From Amborella trichopoda (Eukaryota > Streptophyta > Magnoliopsida > Amborellales > Amborellaceae), in the NCBI RefSeq assembly GCF_000471905.2, contig NW_006495273.1, forward strand, positions 6,414,645-6,478,644: a stretch of 64,000 nt of DNA, in the 5' to 3' direction. Below, piece by piece: positions 11,218 to 22,690 of the stretch. The notes beneath the pieces are model-generated. The model worked only from the letters and a program-made list of their open reading frames with translations. It did not search any database and was not told the DNA's origin. How positions within the stretch are numbered: position 1 is the stretch's first letter; each line of letters starts with the position of its first letter. A program made the position numbers and the translations under genes.

Positions 11218-12868
11218 GTCACGCTTTTTTCTTTCTTTCTCGAGATCAGGCGATTCGGCAAAGCAAAGGCTTTTCATTCATTGGAAGACAAAACCGTCAA
11301 AACAAACCGAGAGCGGAGAGCAAAAAATTCAATTCGCTCTCCTTCAAGTCGAGTGGCTTCCGCCCCCTTATTGATTTGAATTTATAAATTCATTCACTCC
11401 AACGGGTTTTTGGGGAATAAGAAGTATTTGAATTGAGAAAGAATTTTTGCCTCCCTCCTATATTGGTAGGTTACTAGAGGTTCTCCATCCCCGAGTAGTT
11501 CTGTCATTCCCACTCGATCGGATCGCTATCACTTCTTTCAACCCAAGGCATGTTTGGCTAGTTGTTCTGTCTTAATTACACTATTGCTTTCTTGAAAGAT
11601 TTCTTGTTCCGCTGTAGATTGGTTTTCTGCTTGGTTGGGTTGTTTCAAATTCTGATTCCTACTTCTGCTGACTCTTATGACGATCCTGACAAGCCAACAA
11701 AGAGTGAGGTTCCTACCTGAGATTGCTTTTGTGGCTCGCTCTTTCCACTCTAAGCTCGCATATTCTTTCCGGGCTCGCTCTTTTTGCTCGTACCGTTAGT
11801 TAAGTGATGCACTTCCTCGGCTCGTAGAAAACTCCTTGTCGTTGTTGAAAGCGTTCATTACTTGACTGATTAACAAAGCAAGTAGGCGAACAGCCTGTTA
11901 TAATTAAAAGATAGCTATCAACTATCAATAGGCTTAGCAAGGAGGAGCGCTCGAAGAGTTGAGCGGCCGCCCCGCCTATAACATAAGCAGACTGGGAGAG
12001 TAAGCGAGCCTTTTTTTGAATCTTCAAAAGGCCTTCACCCGCTTAACGCTTTTTCTTTCTTTCTCTAGATTAGGCGATTCGACAAAGCAAAGGCTTTCCA
12101 TTCACTGGAAGACAGAACCGTCGAAACAAACCGAGAGCATAGAGCAAAAAAAGAATTAATTCAATTCCCTCTCCTTCAAGTCGAGTGGCTTCCGCCCCCC
12201 TTATTGATTTGAATTTATAAATTCATTCACTCCAACGGGTTTTTGGGGAATAAGAAGTATTTGAATTGAGAAAGAATTTTTGCCTCCCGCCTATATTGGT
12301 AGGTTACTAGAGGTTCTCCATCCCCGGGTAGTTCTGTCGTTCCCACTCGATCGGATCGCTACCACTTCTTTCAACCCAGGGCATGTTTGGCTAGTTGTTC
12401 TGTCTTAATTACACTATGGCTTTCTTGAAAGATTTCTTGTTCCGGTGTAGATTGGTTTTTTGCTTGGTTGGGTTGTTTCAAATTCTGATTCCTACTTCTA
12501 TTGACTCTTATGATGATCCTGACAAGCCAACAAAGAGTGAGGTTCCTGCTTGAGATTGCTTTTGTGGCTCGCTCTTTTCGCTCTATGCTCACATTTTCTT
12601 TCCGGGCTCGCTCTTTCTGCTCGCACTGTTAGTTAAGTGATGCGCTTACTCGGCTTGTAGAAAACTCCTTGCCATTGTTGAAAGCGTTCATTACTTGACT
12701 GATTAACAAAGCAAGTAGGCGAACAGCCTGTTATAATTAAAAGATAGCTATCAACTATCAGTAGGCTTAGCAAGGAGGAGCGCTTGAAGAGTTGAGCGGC
12801 CGCCCACAACATAAGCAGGCTAGGAGAGTAAGTGAGCCTTTTTTTGAATCTTGAAAAGGCCTTCCCCT
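11218..12868. repeat. Direct repeat of about 0.82 kb within the mitochondrial-type insert
   Basis: Copies 11218-12040 and 12046-12868 lie head to tail with an offset near 833. Landmarks: CGGGTTTTTGGGGAATAAG at 11403 and 12236, and AGCAAGTAGGCGAACAGCC in both. Only scattered differences are seen. Confidence 0.85.
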
Positions 12869-13791
12869 AGGTGAACATCTCTATCAAAAAGGCCTGGGAC
12901 AAAGAAACCGGTCTGGGAAGAGCGGCGAACAGCCGGGCGACTCCTTCCTTTTGACCGACCAAAAGTCTTCTTGCCTTATTACAAGACTTCTGAATCTTTC
13001 AGTTATTAGCGGGCGTGGGGAACCGAAGGTTGAGTTTGTCACTCAAGTAGCTCGCTGATAACTTCACTTGATAGTGTAGTGTTCGCCTCTGGAAACTCAG
13101 TAGCGCCCACTTGTAGTGAATGCTACTGAAGTACTACTTAAGTAGCGCACGACATTCTATTGGACAACACCTAATAGCAAAATACAGCTACAGTCGTACT
13201 ACGACGCAAAGGGGCGACCGGGCTTTGGAAAACCACATAACATAGGTAACTATGTTCCATTTGGAAACATTAGCACGTTTTCAAAGCAACCTCCGCCTTT
13301 GTCAATCTACAACATGTTGACAAAGCAAAGCTCGGATACCTTTGGAAAGTCTTTCTTAGTCGCGATACATTGGAAACTTAGTTCAGTAGAGTGAGCTTTA
13401 GTAGTTATCAGCTGGTGAACAGCGGGCTCCGTGTTCACCGAAATGAAGGTATTGGTACTAGCCCTTAGGTACCAAAGGCTTTCGACGGACAGCCGGTTAA
13501 GACTGCAGGAGAAGAAAGAACTCATCGATCGACCTTTTCCAAGAAGAAATGGTGTTAGTTGATCGGTCGAGTGGTCTCAGTGGGAGTTGTTTATAGATTG
13601 AACAAGAATTGTACGACTTTGGGCTGGGCTGGATGGAACAAGTGCGGGCTTGGCCCAATCGTGGTGGTTGCTTCGTACACAATAGCCAACGTCCCGGGGC
13701 GGGGCGGGAGCTTTGACGATGCAGAGAGGAGAGGTCGTGTACAGCAACCTTAACCGCACAAGCCTGGTTGGGCCTACCGCCATCTTGGGAG

Positions 13792-13827
13792 GAACCGTAT
13801 GAGGCGGAAGCTCCACGTATGGTTTTG
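13792..13827 (+). ncRNA. Group II intron domain V-like hairpin (mitochondrial type), relic
   Basis: GAACCGTATG and CGTATGGTTTT form the two sides of a stem around an AGGCGGAAGCTCCA inner hairpin, the layout of domain V from plant mitochondrial group II introns. The intron or host gene cannot be named. In nuclear DNA it is a relic. Confidence 0.5.
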
Positions 13828-13998
13828 AAAGACTCGCAATGGGGCTTAGGGACTGATATGATGACTGGTTTAGGTAGGGCGGCCGGCCCCCTATGGGGCA
13901 CCTGTAGGGATTATTGCGTGAGACCGCGATCCACAAACTGACGCATGGGACTAACCCCGGGGGAAACATAGCATGTCACAAGAGCGAGGCGAGGGGAA

Positions 13999-14049
13999 GG
14001 GCGTAACAAGGTAGCCCGTAGGGGGGGAACCTGCGACTGGATTGATTCC
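13999..14049 (+). pseudogene. rrn18: 3'-terminal fragment of mitochondrial small-subunit rRNA (rrn18)
   Basis: GCGTAACAAGGTAGCC followed by GGGGAACCTGCG and CTGGATTGATTCC is the universally conserved 3' end of SSU rRNA, including the anti-Shine-Dalgarno-side tail, with small insertions. Sequence upstream is not rRNA, so only about 50 bases are present. The usual downstream mitochondrial rrn5 was not found. Confidence 0.65.
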
Positions 14050-17000
14050 TTCGCGATTGAAATGTCTTATGGAAGAGGAAATGGTGTACTTGGACTTCCG
14101 TTAAACATCAAGGGGGAGTTTTCGATATTAGGAGGCCCTCCCTCCATTTTAGATCGTGCTTATAGTCGTTTCGCCTGCCCTTCGGCTTCTCGCCCACCAT
14201 TCATGCATGCTTTTGCCCTGCCCCATTTGATCAGGACTGTCTCCTTTCTTCAAGGCTTTTTTAGGGGGCTCTCGCCTTTTAAACTTGGTTGCCAAGCCTA
14301 AAATATCCACTGCTTCGATTGACACTTCCTTAAATCCAACGCCATGTGTTGTATGATTTTGCCGGCCTTGCCTGTCCCAACATTATCACTTTTCCAGGTT
14401 TCAAGGCTTTGAATTCAGTGGATGGAGGAGTCAGCTGGGGCAGGCCAATCAAATCGACCATGGATAGGGATCAGTCCTGTGACTCAAGGTTGAGCATTAT
14501 CCGAAGCCCACAAGCTCTTTAATCTTTCTTTGGTGTTGAAATTTTTGGGAAAGGCTCAGGGAGATCGAACATCGAAGATTTAAGAAAGAGGTTTCTTTAG
14601 TCTGAAAATGAGGGGCTTGCGGGCAAATGCATTGAAAGGACTTAGCTGAAAAACTTTCGACACAAGGGTTTGACTGTTGTTTAGAGAGGGAAGAGGGTGT
14701 TCTGGCCATGAAAGCGAGGGACGAGAATAGGAGTCACTTGATCGGATGGAAGGGGAAGAGTAGAATGACTTTCGATCGGGGCAGGTCGAACGACTTAATA
14801 TCAAGCACCTAGACTTATATTGGATAGGGTTGGCGATCGAACCCATTCCCTTCTGGCACAACATAAGGGTGAATGGGTAAGGGGTCTCAGGGGAGAAAGT
14901 CCATTCAATCATTCCTCGCTTTCGTGGCCGGCGGTCTTCCATCATCATCTTCCTCATCAACCCTTCCCCCTTGGGAAGTCCGCATAAAGGGCTGTGGGAA
15001 ATTCTAGTCACTGGGATAGGGATGACCAATCAAGACTAATTGGATTTCTTTGACTGCCAATCATTACATTAACGTGGGGAGATAGGCTGGCGTAAGAGAC
15101 AAACCTACCCCGGGAGAGGGATAAGCGGATGACAGAAGTACAGTTTCAGATAGAGATTGACTATCTATCGCATCAGCCCAATTGACTTTCAAGCTTTCTC
15201 CGTGGGTGATCAATCCATTGAAGGTGGAGTGGGTGCCGGGTCGACTAGAACTGCATGGTTTGATCACTATCCGGCATATCTTTCCATTGGCATAGCTGAG
15301 ATCACATACTTCAATGGATGGTGAGGAAGCTCTAGCTACTCACCTTACCACTAAAGTGAGGAGAGGAAGTTTTCTCCCCTTTCTTTCGCTAACTCGACAG
15401 CCGGGATGGAGATCCAATCCTCTTTTAGGAGTGGTTAGGTTCGATCGGTTACCCATTCATTCCATCATCAGGCTTCCAATAGGGCAGGCTATAGAAGCAT
15501 TGGGAGATAAAACCAGCTATTCTATTTCGGCTAGCGGAGGGACTAGTCATGGTTTACTTATCCTCGAATCCGCATGAGAGGCGGGGAGCATATCACTTGA
15601 CATCATTTCATCCCCTCATACAGGCATAAGATCGGTTGCCTACCCCTCCTTACCCATCACGTTCAAGGGGGGTGAATGAGACGGCTAGTCCACCTTTTCT
15701 ACATGTTCATAGTAGTCAATTGCATTGGAATGGGGAGGGGAGAATGGAATGGCAAGTCATGGATGTTAGGGATGGATACTCGCAAGGGATGACCTCTCAC
15801 TTAGATAGCTGTAACCTATGGCCCGGGCTAGCCTCTCGAAACCTACACAGGTGCACCTCAATCCGAATCTGGGAGGAATGTTCCAGGCGGGCATGAAGGG
15901 GTGCAGATATAGTGTCACTGCTGAATCGAGGTCTCTGGAAACTTCTCTCGTCTGCTCTACTTCGTTCATCTCTTTCTCACAGCCCACGATCGCATCGACA
16001 ACTAGTTTCTTTCTCTGTATCCCACTCGTCGTAATGGGGGGAAGATGGGACTGATAAACCCCAGGAGAAGTTGAAGTAGCGGATGATCCCAAAGAGGCAG
16101 GTCGTGGTGGGATGGGTAATCGATCCCTATCAAGATTAGATCATGATGATACTTCGAGAGTATGCCTTTTCTCACGTACTTTCACGGCTCATTTAGTGTT
16201 TAGATTATTGGAGTTGAGTTGTTGTCGTTGAATGGACTAGAAAAGCTGGACATTCTACCTCCTTGAAGTGACTTCCCTCGACGGTTGCGGGTTCATTCAC
16301 TTTCGCGTACGAGATAGAACTGTCCTATCTCTCCTTTGTCGTTCTAAATTGAACACTGAAAAGAGAAAAGGTTAAGTGAACTACGTACTATGGCCATTTA
16401 ACCACACATGTGCCGCTTGACGAGCTCTCCCACCATCGTTACACCTTTCTTGTGATTATAAGAGCGAAATGGCCATAAGCTGATTATTGACTCAGCTGAA
16501 AAAGAGGTGCGGAGCAAACCTATAGTCTGCGATGACCTCTCGTATCATTTCGCGTAGATCCTGAAAAAAAAAAAGTGTACAGGTCCATCCAAATCCCAAA
16601 GTCACTGACCAAGCCAACCATAGCGAAGGGTAGCGTTAGGTCAAGAATCACCTTCGCATTGGCCCTCCCCAAAGAGCTAAATCGAAGTGCAGAATCTTAT
16701 TAGGCCTTTATATCTAGATCAAGATCACCATCTTTCTAAGATTTGAGTCTAACACTAAGCGTAGTAAAGTACCTCCACTCAAACCTACTTACAATAACAT
16801 AGTGATCGTAAACTAACGATACCGGGATCCCCTCTAAGAGCTCTGACATTCTGGATTGCCTGGCACGAGGGCTACTTCGCCCTATGAATAGCTTTCATAG
16901 CATGTGGTCAAGCAGCGCCCCCCAATTCAAACAGCCAGCACTTGACTACACTTCGAGAGAAGCCTCCTTGAGGTCTACCTTTATGTATACGCATAGTGGT

Positions 17001-17128
17001 TTTTTGGGCCAGTGATCAATTCGATCCCTACACTACCCTTACTCAACATACCTAAGAAGTGTGCTTGTCTTTCTCATGAAACTCCGCCTCCTCACAGCAT
17101 TTGACTTAAAACAACAAGGGGTGTAGCT

Positions 17129-18160
17129 GACTATTGCACTCGGGCTGCCCTCTGACTCCTCTAGGTGATGTTCTTTTTTGAAGTTGGTAAATAGGTGTTC
17201 TTTTTGTTTAAGCATCGAAAATTGCTCTCTGATTCTTGTTGGTTATCGATTAGAGAGCTATCATTGTAACTATTGTAATCTGACTTTATAGTTTGCTGTG
17301 TGGAGGAATATGATTCTTTCATCACCATTTGCATTGTTGCTATTTAGCCTATGCAGTTCTGATGCCTAAGCTATTGCAGACTACTTCTATTTAGATTGTT
17401 GTATCGTGTTGGTGTTCTTTTTGTTCAAACGTTGAAAATTGCTCTCTGTTTCTTATTGGTTATTGATTATAAAGCTATCATTATAACCATTGTAACCTGA
17501 CTTTATAGTTTGCAGAGGAATAAGGTTTCATCACCATACTTAATTAGGTTTCCTCACCATCCTAAATAAGGTTTCATCACCACACTTCTATGTGTATTTA
17601 TTCGTTCTTTATTATTTTAGTCATTTTATGGTTATTATTTTTTAATGCACTTTTTTTATGCTTTAGTTTTTGGCATGCTTTTATGTTTTTTATGTGCTGT
17701 TTACTATTTTAGTCATTTTAAGATATCAATAGAATGATGGTTATTATTTTATTTCTGTATACTTGAGTCACGACTTCAAAGGTCTAAGTTAATGTTATCT
17801 CTGTAAGATGATCAACTCTCTGTAAGATAGGACTTGTTGCCAGCCTTCTTTTATGATTTAATTGAGTCTATCTAGTTTTGATTGGTCTTACTCAGATTCG
17901 TAAATGCTCCTTTTTTATGCTTAAGTTTCTGGCATGCTTCTATGTGTATTTATACGTTGTTTACTATTTTATTTATTTTAGGGTATCATAAGATGATGGT
18001 TGTTATTATAATGTCAAGTTACAATGGTTACAATGATAGCTCTGTAATCGATAACAAAAAAGAAACAGGGAGCAATTTTTGATGCTTGAATAAAAGAACA
18101 CCAACATGATACAACAATCTGAATAGAAGTAATTCACATCAGAACTGCATAGGGTATCAA
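17129..18160. repeat. Array segment with two forward hairpin arms and a reverse-arm fragment
   Basis: Forward arms occur at about 17195-17300 and 17415-17510; the second is preceded by GCCTATGCAGTTCTGATGCC. A reverse-arm fragment follows at about 18000-18160 (AACACCAACATGATACAAC, CATCAGAACTGCATAGG). This shows the forward order of the sequence that appears inverted in other units. Confidence 0.75.
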
Positions 18161-18539
18161 TAAGATGATGGTTATTATTTATGCCAGAAACTTAGGCATC
18201 AGAACTGCATAGTATTTATGCGTTCTTTACTATTTTAGTCATTTTAGGGTATCAATAGGATGATGGTTATTATTTTATTTCAGCATACTTGAGCCACGGC
18301 TTTAAAAGTCTAAGCTAATGTCATTTCTGTAAGATGATCAACTCTCTCTGTAAGATTGGTGTTGTTGCTTTCTGTTAGGGACTTCTTTTATTATTTAATT
18401 GAGTCTATCAATTATCCAGTTTTCTCCCTCTAATTATTCTCTGGTATGTTTCTTGATGTCTGCTTGCAGTTTAACTAGTTTCGATTGGTCTTACTCAGAT
18501 TTGTGATGCTCCTTTTTTATGCTTCAGTTTCTGCCATGC

Positions 18540-19208
18540 TTTTTTTTTTTTTGGGTAAGTCAGTGGGGGAGAATGCCCTTTACCCGGTTTTCATTAATAA
18601 AAAACCAGAGGAAAACAATTAAGGTACAACCCTATGAAAGGGAACTTGCGCCAGATCATGTAATAAAAGAGAAGAAAGAAAATATGGTGGTCTATGGTGC
18701 CACATAGTGGCACCAGGGTCAGCAGTTGCCCTCTTAGCAAGGGCATCGGCAACCATGTTAGCCTCATGAAAGACATGTGTGATGGACCATTGATGAGAAA
18801 ACAATTTGGTGCAACAATTGTCAATAAGCAAGAATTTTGCATGTCAATAAGCAAGAATTTTCAACAAACAAGCAAGAAGACAGGTGCAACCATCGATGAG
18901 AAGACAGTCTTTAGCCTCCATGGAGCATTGCATCGATTCTGAATGACATTCACAAGCAAAGCCGTCACTTTCAATTTGAATTGGAAAACAGTTACTTTGA
19001 ATAACCAATTGAACTCCTTCCTCAAAAGCCAAAAATTCTTCATGGTTATTGGAAGCAAGACCAAAGTGCTTTGCAAAAGCAGTAATAAAGCCACCTGCAC
19101 TGTTCCTAATAACTCCACCGTACCTGCTAAGCCTGGATTTCTTAAGGAAGCACCATCAATATTCAGTTTGTAAATTGTGAGTCTCAGGAAAAGACCACGC
19201 CATCAACA
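18540..19208 (-). mobile_element. 5'-truncated LINE (L1-type) 3' end with RNase H domain, in the array
   Basis: On the minus strand this is the tail of a plant non-LTR retrotransposon ending in a poly(A) (plus-strand T run at 18540-18552). Broken frames give an RNase H-like domain of the type found at the end of plant LINE polyproteins: a segment containing EEFLAFEEGVQL and QIESD (about 19075-18970), then HEANMVADALAKRA (about 18770-18730). A small internal duplication (GTCAATAAGCAAGAATTTT, about 18819 and 18843) and frameshifts break it. It is flanked by a 17-bp target duplication, TTCAGTTTCTGCCATGC at 18523-18539 and TTCAGTTTCTTTCATGC at 19209-19225, which is itself array sequence, so the LINE landed in a pre-existing unit. 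Confidence 0.85.
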
Positions 19209-22200
19209 TTCAGTTTCTTTCATGCTTCTATGTGTATTTTTGCGCTCTTACTATTTTTGTCATTTTAGGGTATCAAAAGATGATGGTTATTATTTTATTT
19301 CAGTATACTTGAGTATCGGCTAAGCTATTGTAATCTCGGTAATCAACTCTCTGTAAGATAGGCCTTGTTGCCTTCTGTTAGGGCCTTCTTTTTGTCTATC
19401 AGTTCTCTAGTATGTTCTTGATAGATTGCTTGCAGTTTAACTAGTTTTGATGGATTTTGTTGAATCCTAATGCTAATAGCACTCGGACTGGCCTTTGACA
19501 GGTGTTCTTTTTGTTCAAGTTTCGAAAATTGATCTTTGATTCTTCTTGGTTATGGATTAGAGAGCTTTCATTGTAACCATTGTAACCTGACTCTCTAGTT
19601 TGCTATTATGTGCGGAGGAAAAAAGGTTTCATCAACAAACTACACATAAATATACATAGAAGCATTTCAGAAACTGATGTATGGTGATAAAATCTTATTA
19701 AGTATGGTGATGAAACCTTATTCCTCTGCACACAATAGCTATAAGGTCATTATAGCTCTCTAATTGATAACCAGGATGAAATAGAGAGCCATTTTCGATG
19801 CTCGAACAAACGAACACCAGCATGATATGGTAATTTTCGATGCTTAGTTTTCTCCCTCCAATTATTCTCTGATTTGTTTCTTGATGATTGCTTGCAGTTT
19901 AACTAGTTTTTATGGATTTCGTTTGTCCTAATGCTATTACACTCAGGCTGCCCTCTGCCTCTCCTCTCAGTGATGTTGTTTTGTGAAGTTCGTAAAGAGG
20001 TGTTCTTTTTGTTCAAGCATCGAAAATTGATCTTTGATTCTTCTTGGTTATCGATTAGGGAGCTATCATTGTAACCTGACTTTATAATTTGCTATTTCGT
20101 GTGGAGGAATAAGGTTTCATCACCATACTTGAGTTTCTGGCATGTATGTGTATTTATACGGAGTACGGTGATGAAACATTATTCCTCCACACGAAACAAC
20201 AAATTTTAAAGTCAGGTTGCTATTTTATTTCAGTATACTTGAGTCACGGTTTTAAAGGTGTAAGGTAATGTAATTCTCCAGTTTTCTCCCACCAATTGTT
20301 CTCCTTTTTTATGCTTCTGTTTTTGGCTTGCTTCTAGGTGTATTTATGCTATCTTTACTATTTTAGACATTTTAGGGTGTCATAAGATGATGGTTATTAT
20401 TTTATTTCGAGTATACTTGAGTTGTGGCTTCAAAGATGGACCTTGTATGATGATGATCAACTCCCCGTAAGATTGGCCTTGTTACCTTCTGTTAGGGCCC
20501 TCTTTTAGTCTACCAATTCTCCAGTTTTCTCTCTCCAATTATTCTCTAGTATGTTTCTTGATGATTGCTTGCAGTTTAACTAGTTTTGATTGGTCTTACT
20601 CAGATTTGTAATGCTCTTTTTTTATGTTTCAGTTTCTGGCATGCTCTCTTTACTATTTTAGTCATTTCAGGGTATCATAAGATGATGGTTATTATTTTAT
20701 TTTGAGTATACTCGAGTCGTGCCCTCAATGATAGGCCTTGTAAGATGATCAACTCTCTGTATGATTGGCCTTGTTGCCTTTTGTTTGGGCCTTCTTTTTA
20801 GTCTATCTATTCTCCAGTTTTCTCCCTCCAAGTATTCTCTGGTTTGTTTCTTGATGATTGCTTGTAGTTTCACTAGTTTTTTTTTATGCGCTCTTTACTA
20901 TTTTTGTCATTTTTGGGTATCATTGAATTATGGTTTATTTTATTTTTGTATACTTGTGTCACGGCTTCAAAGGTCCAAGCTAATGTAATTTTTGTAAGAT
21001 TAAGATAGGGCTTCTTGCCTTCTGTTAGGTCCATCTTTTATGATTTAATTGAGCTAATCAATTTTCCAGTTTTCTCCCTCCAAATATTCTCTGATATGTT
21101 TCTTGATAATTGCTTGCAGTTTAACTTGTTTTGATTGGTCTTACTTAGATTTGTAATGCTCCTATTTTATACTTCAGTTTCTGACATGCGTCTATGTGTA
21201 TTTATTCGCTCTTGACTATTTTAGTTATTTTAGAGTATCATAAGATGATGATTATTATTTTATTTTGAGTATACTTAAGTCACGGCTTCATAGATAGGTC
21301 TTGTACGATGATCAAGTCTCTGTAAGATAGGCCTTGTTGCTTCTGTTAGGGCCTTCTTTTAGTCTATCAATTCTCCAGTTTTCTCCCTCCAATTATTCTC
21401 TAGTATGTTTCTTGATGATTGCTTGTAGTTTCACTAGTTTTGATGGATTTCGTTGACACCTACTACTGCACTCGGGATGCCCTCTGACTCTCCTCTAGGT
21501 GATGTTATTTTGTGAAGTTGGTAAAGAGGTGTTCTTTTTGTTCAAGCATCGAAAATTGCTTTCTGATTCTTTTTGGTTATCGATTAGAGAGCTATCATTA
21601 TAACTATAGTAACTTGTTTATAGTTTGCTATTGTGTGCGGTAGAATAAGGTTTTATCACCATACTTAATTGCATTGTTGCAGTTCTGATGCCTAAGCTAT
21701 TGCCGATTACTTCTATTCAGATTGCTGTATTATGTTGGTGTTCTTTTGTTCAAACATCAAAATTGCTTTCTGTTTTATCTTGGTTATTGATTACAAATCA
21801 TTGTAAGCATTCTAAATGACTTTATAGCATGTTATTGTGTGCGGAGGAATATGGTTTCATCACCATACTTTATATTCTGGCATGCTTCTATGTGTATTTA
21901 TATGTTTTCTTTATTATTTTAGTCATGTTACGTATCATAAGATGATGGTTATTATTTTTGTAAGGCTCCTTTTTTATGCTTTAGTTTTTGTCATGCCAGA
22001 ATATGAAGTAATCATTGGATGATTTATTTTATTTCAGTATACTTCAAAGGTGATAGGCCTTGTTGTCTTCTGTTAGGGCCTTCTTTTTAGCCTATTTATT
22101 CTCCAGTTTTGTTTCTCCAATTATTCTTTAGTATGTTTCTTGGTGATTGCTTGGAGTTTCACTAGTGTTGATAGATTGCATTGACTCCTAATGCTATTGC

Positions 22201-22257
22201 ACTGGGGCTGCCCTCTGACTCTCATCTAAGTGATGTTGTTTTGTGAAGTTGGTAAAG

Positions 22258-22690
22258 AGGTGTTCTTTTTGTTCAAGCATCGAAAATTGCTCTTTGATTC
22301 TTCTTGGTTATCAATTAGAGAGCTATTATTGTAACCATTGTAACCTGACTTTATAGTTTGTTGTTGTGTGAGGAGGAATAAGGTTTCATCATCATACTTC
22401 TTAATAAGGTTTCATCATCATACTTCAGTTTCTGGCCTGCTTTTTTGTGTATTTATGCGCAGTATGGTGATGAAACCTTATTTCTCTGCACACAATAGCA
22501 AATTATAAAGTCAGGTTACAATGGTTACAATGATAGCTTTTTAATCGATAACTAAGAAAAAACAACGAGCAATTTTCAATGGTTGAACTAAAGAACACGA
22601 ACATGATACAACAATCTGAATAGAAGTAATCCTCAATAGCTTAGGCATCAGAACTACATAGGCTAAACAACAATAATGCAATTCTATTTT
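22258..22690. repeat. Foldback within the array
   Basis: The forward arm (about 22258-22430) runs from GAGGTGTTCTTTTTGTTCAA to GGTTTCATCATCATAC. After a short spacer, the reverse complement (about 22460-22570) runs from AGTATGGTGATGAAACC to GAGCAATTTTC and continues to 22690. The arms are imperfect, over 100 bp each, with a spacer of roughly 30-60 bp. Confidence 0.8.

Larger units (their letters stand above)
11024..17128. other. Mitochondrial DNA insertion (NUMT), about 6.1 kb, inside the array
   Basis: The base composition changes sharply and looks like intergenic plant mitochondrial DNA. Two landmarks support this: the 3' end of a small-subunit rRNA gene (about 13999-14049) and a group II intron domain V-like hairpin (about 13792-13827). 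An 0.8-kb direct repeat lies at 11218-12868. Open frames here (for example 14062-14301, 15314-15577 and 15636-15896) match no family I know and are probably chance frames in DNA with fewer stops. The array breaks after AATGCTAT and resumes with CTATTGCACTCGG, so the target unit is essentially intact. Confidence 0.65.

Noticed and set aside
10990-11387. Arg-rich minus-strand frame that might be a mitochondrial ribosomal or ccm gene fragment
   Set aside because: Too short and no motif I could place with confidence.
13497-16092. Several frames of 80-150 codons on both strands
   Set aside because: They overlap each other in mitochondrial-type intergenic DNA with few stops. None shows a recognisable domain.
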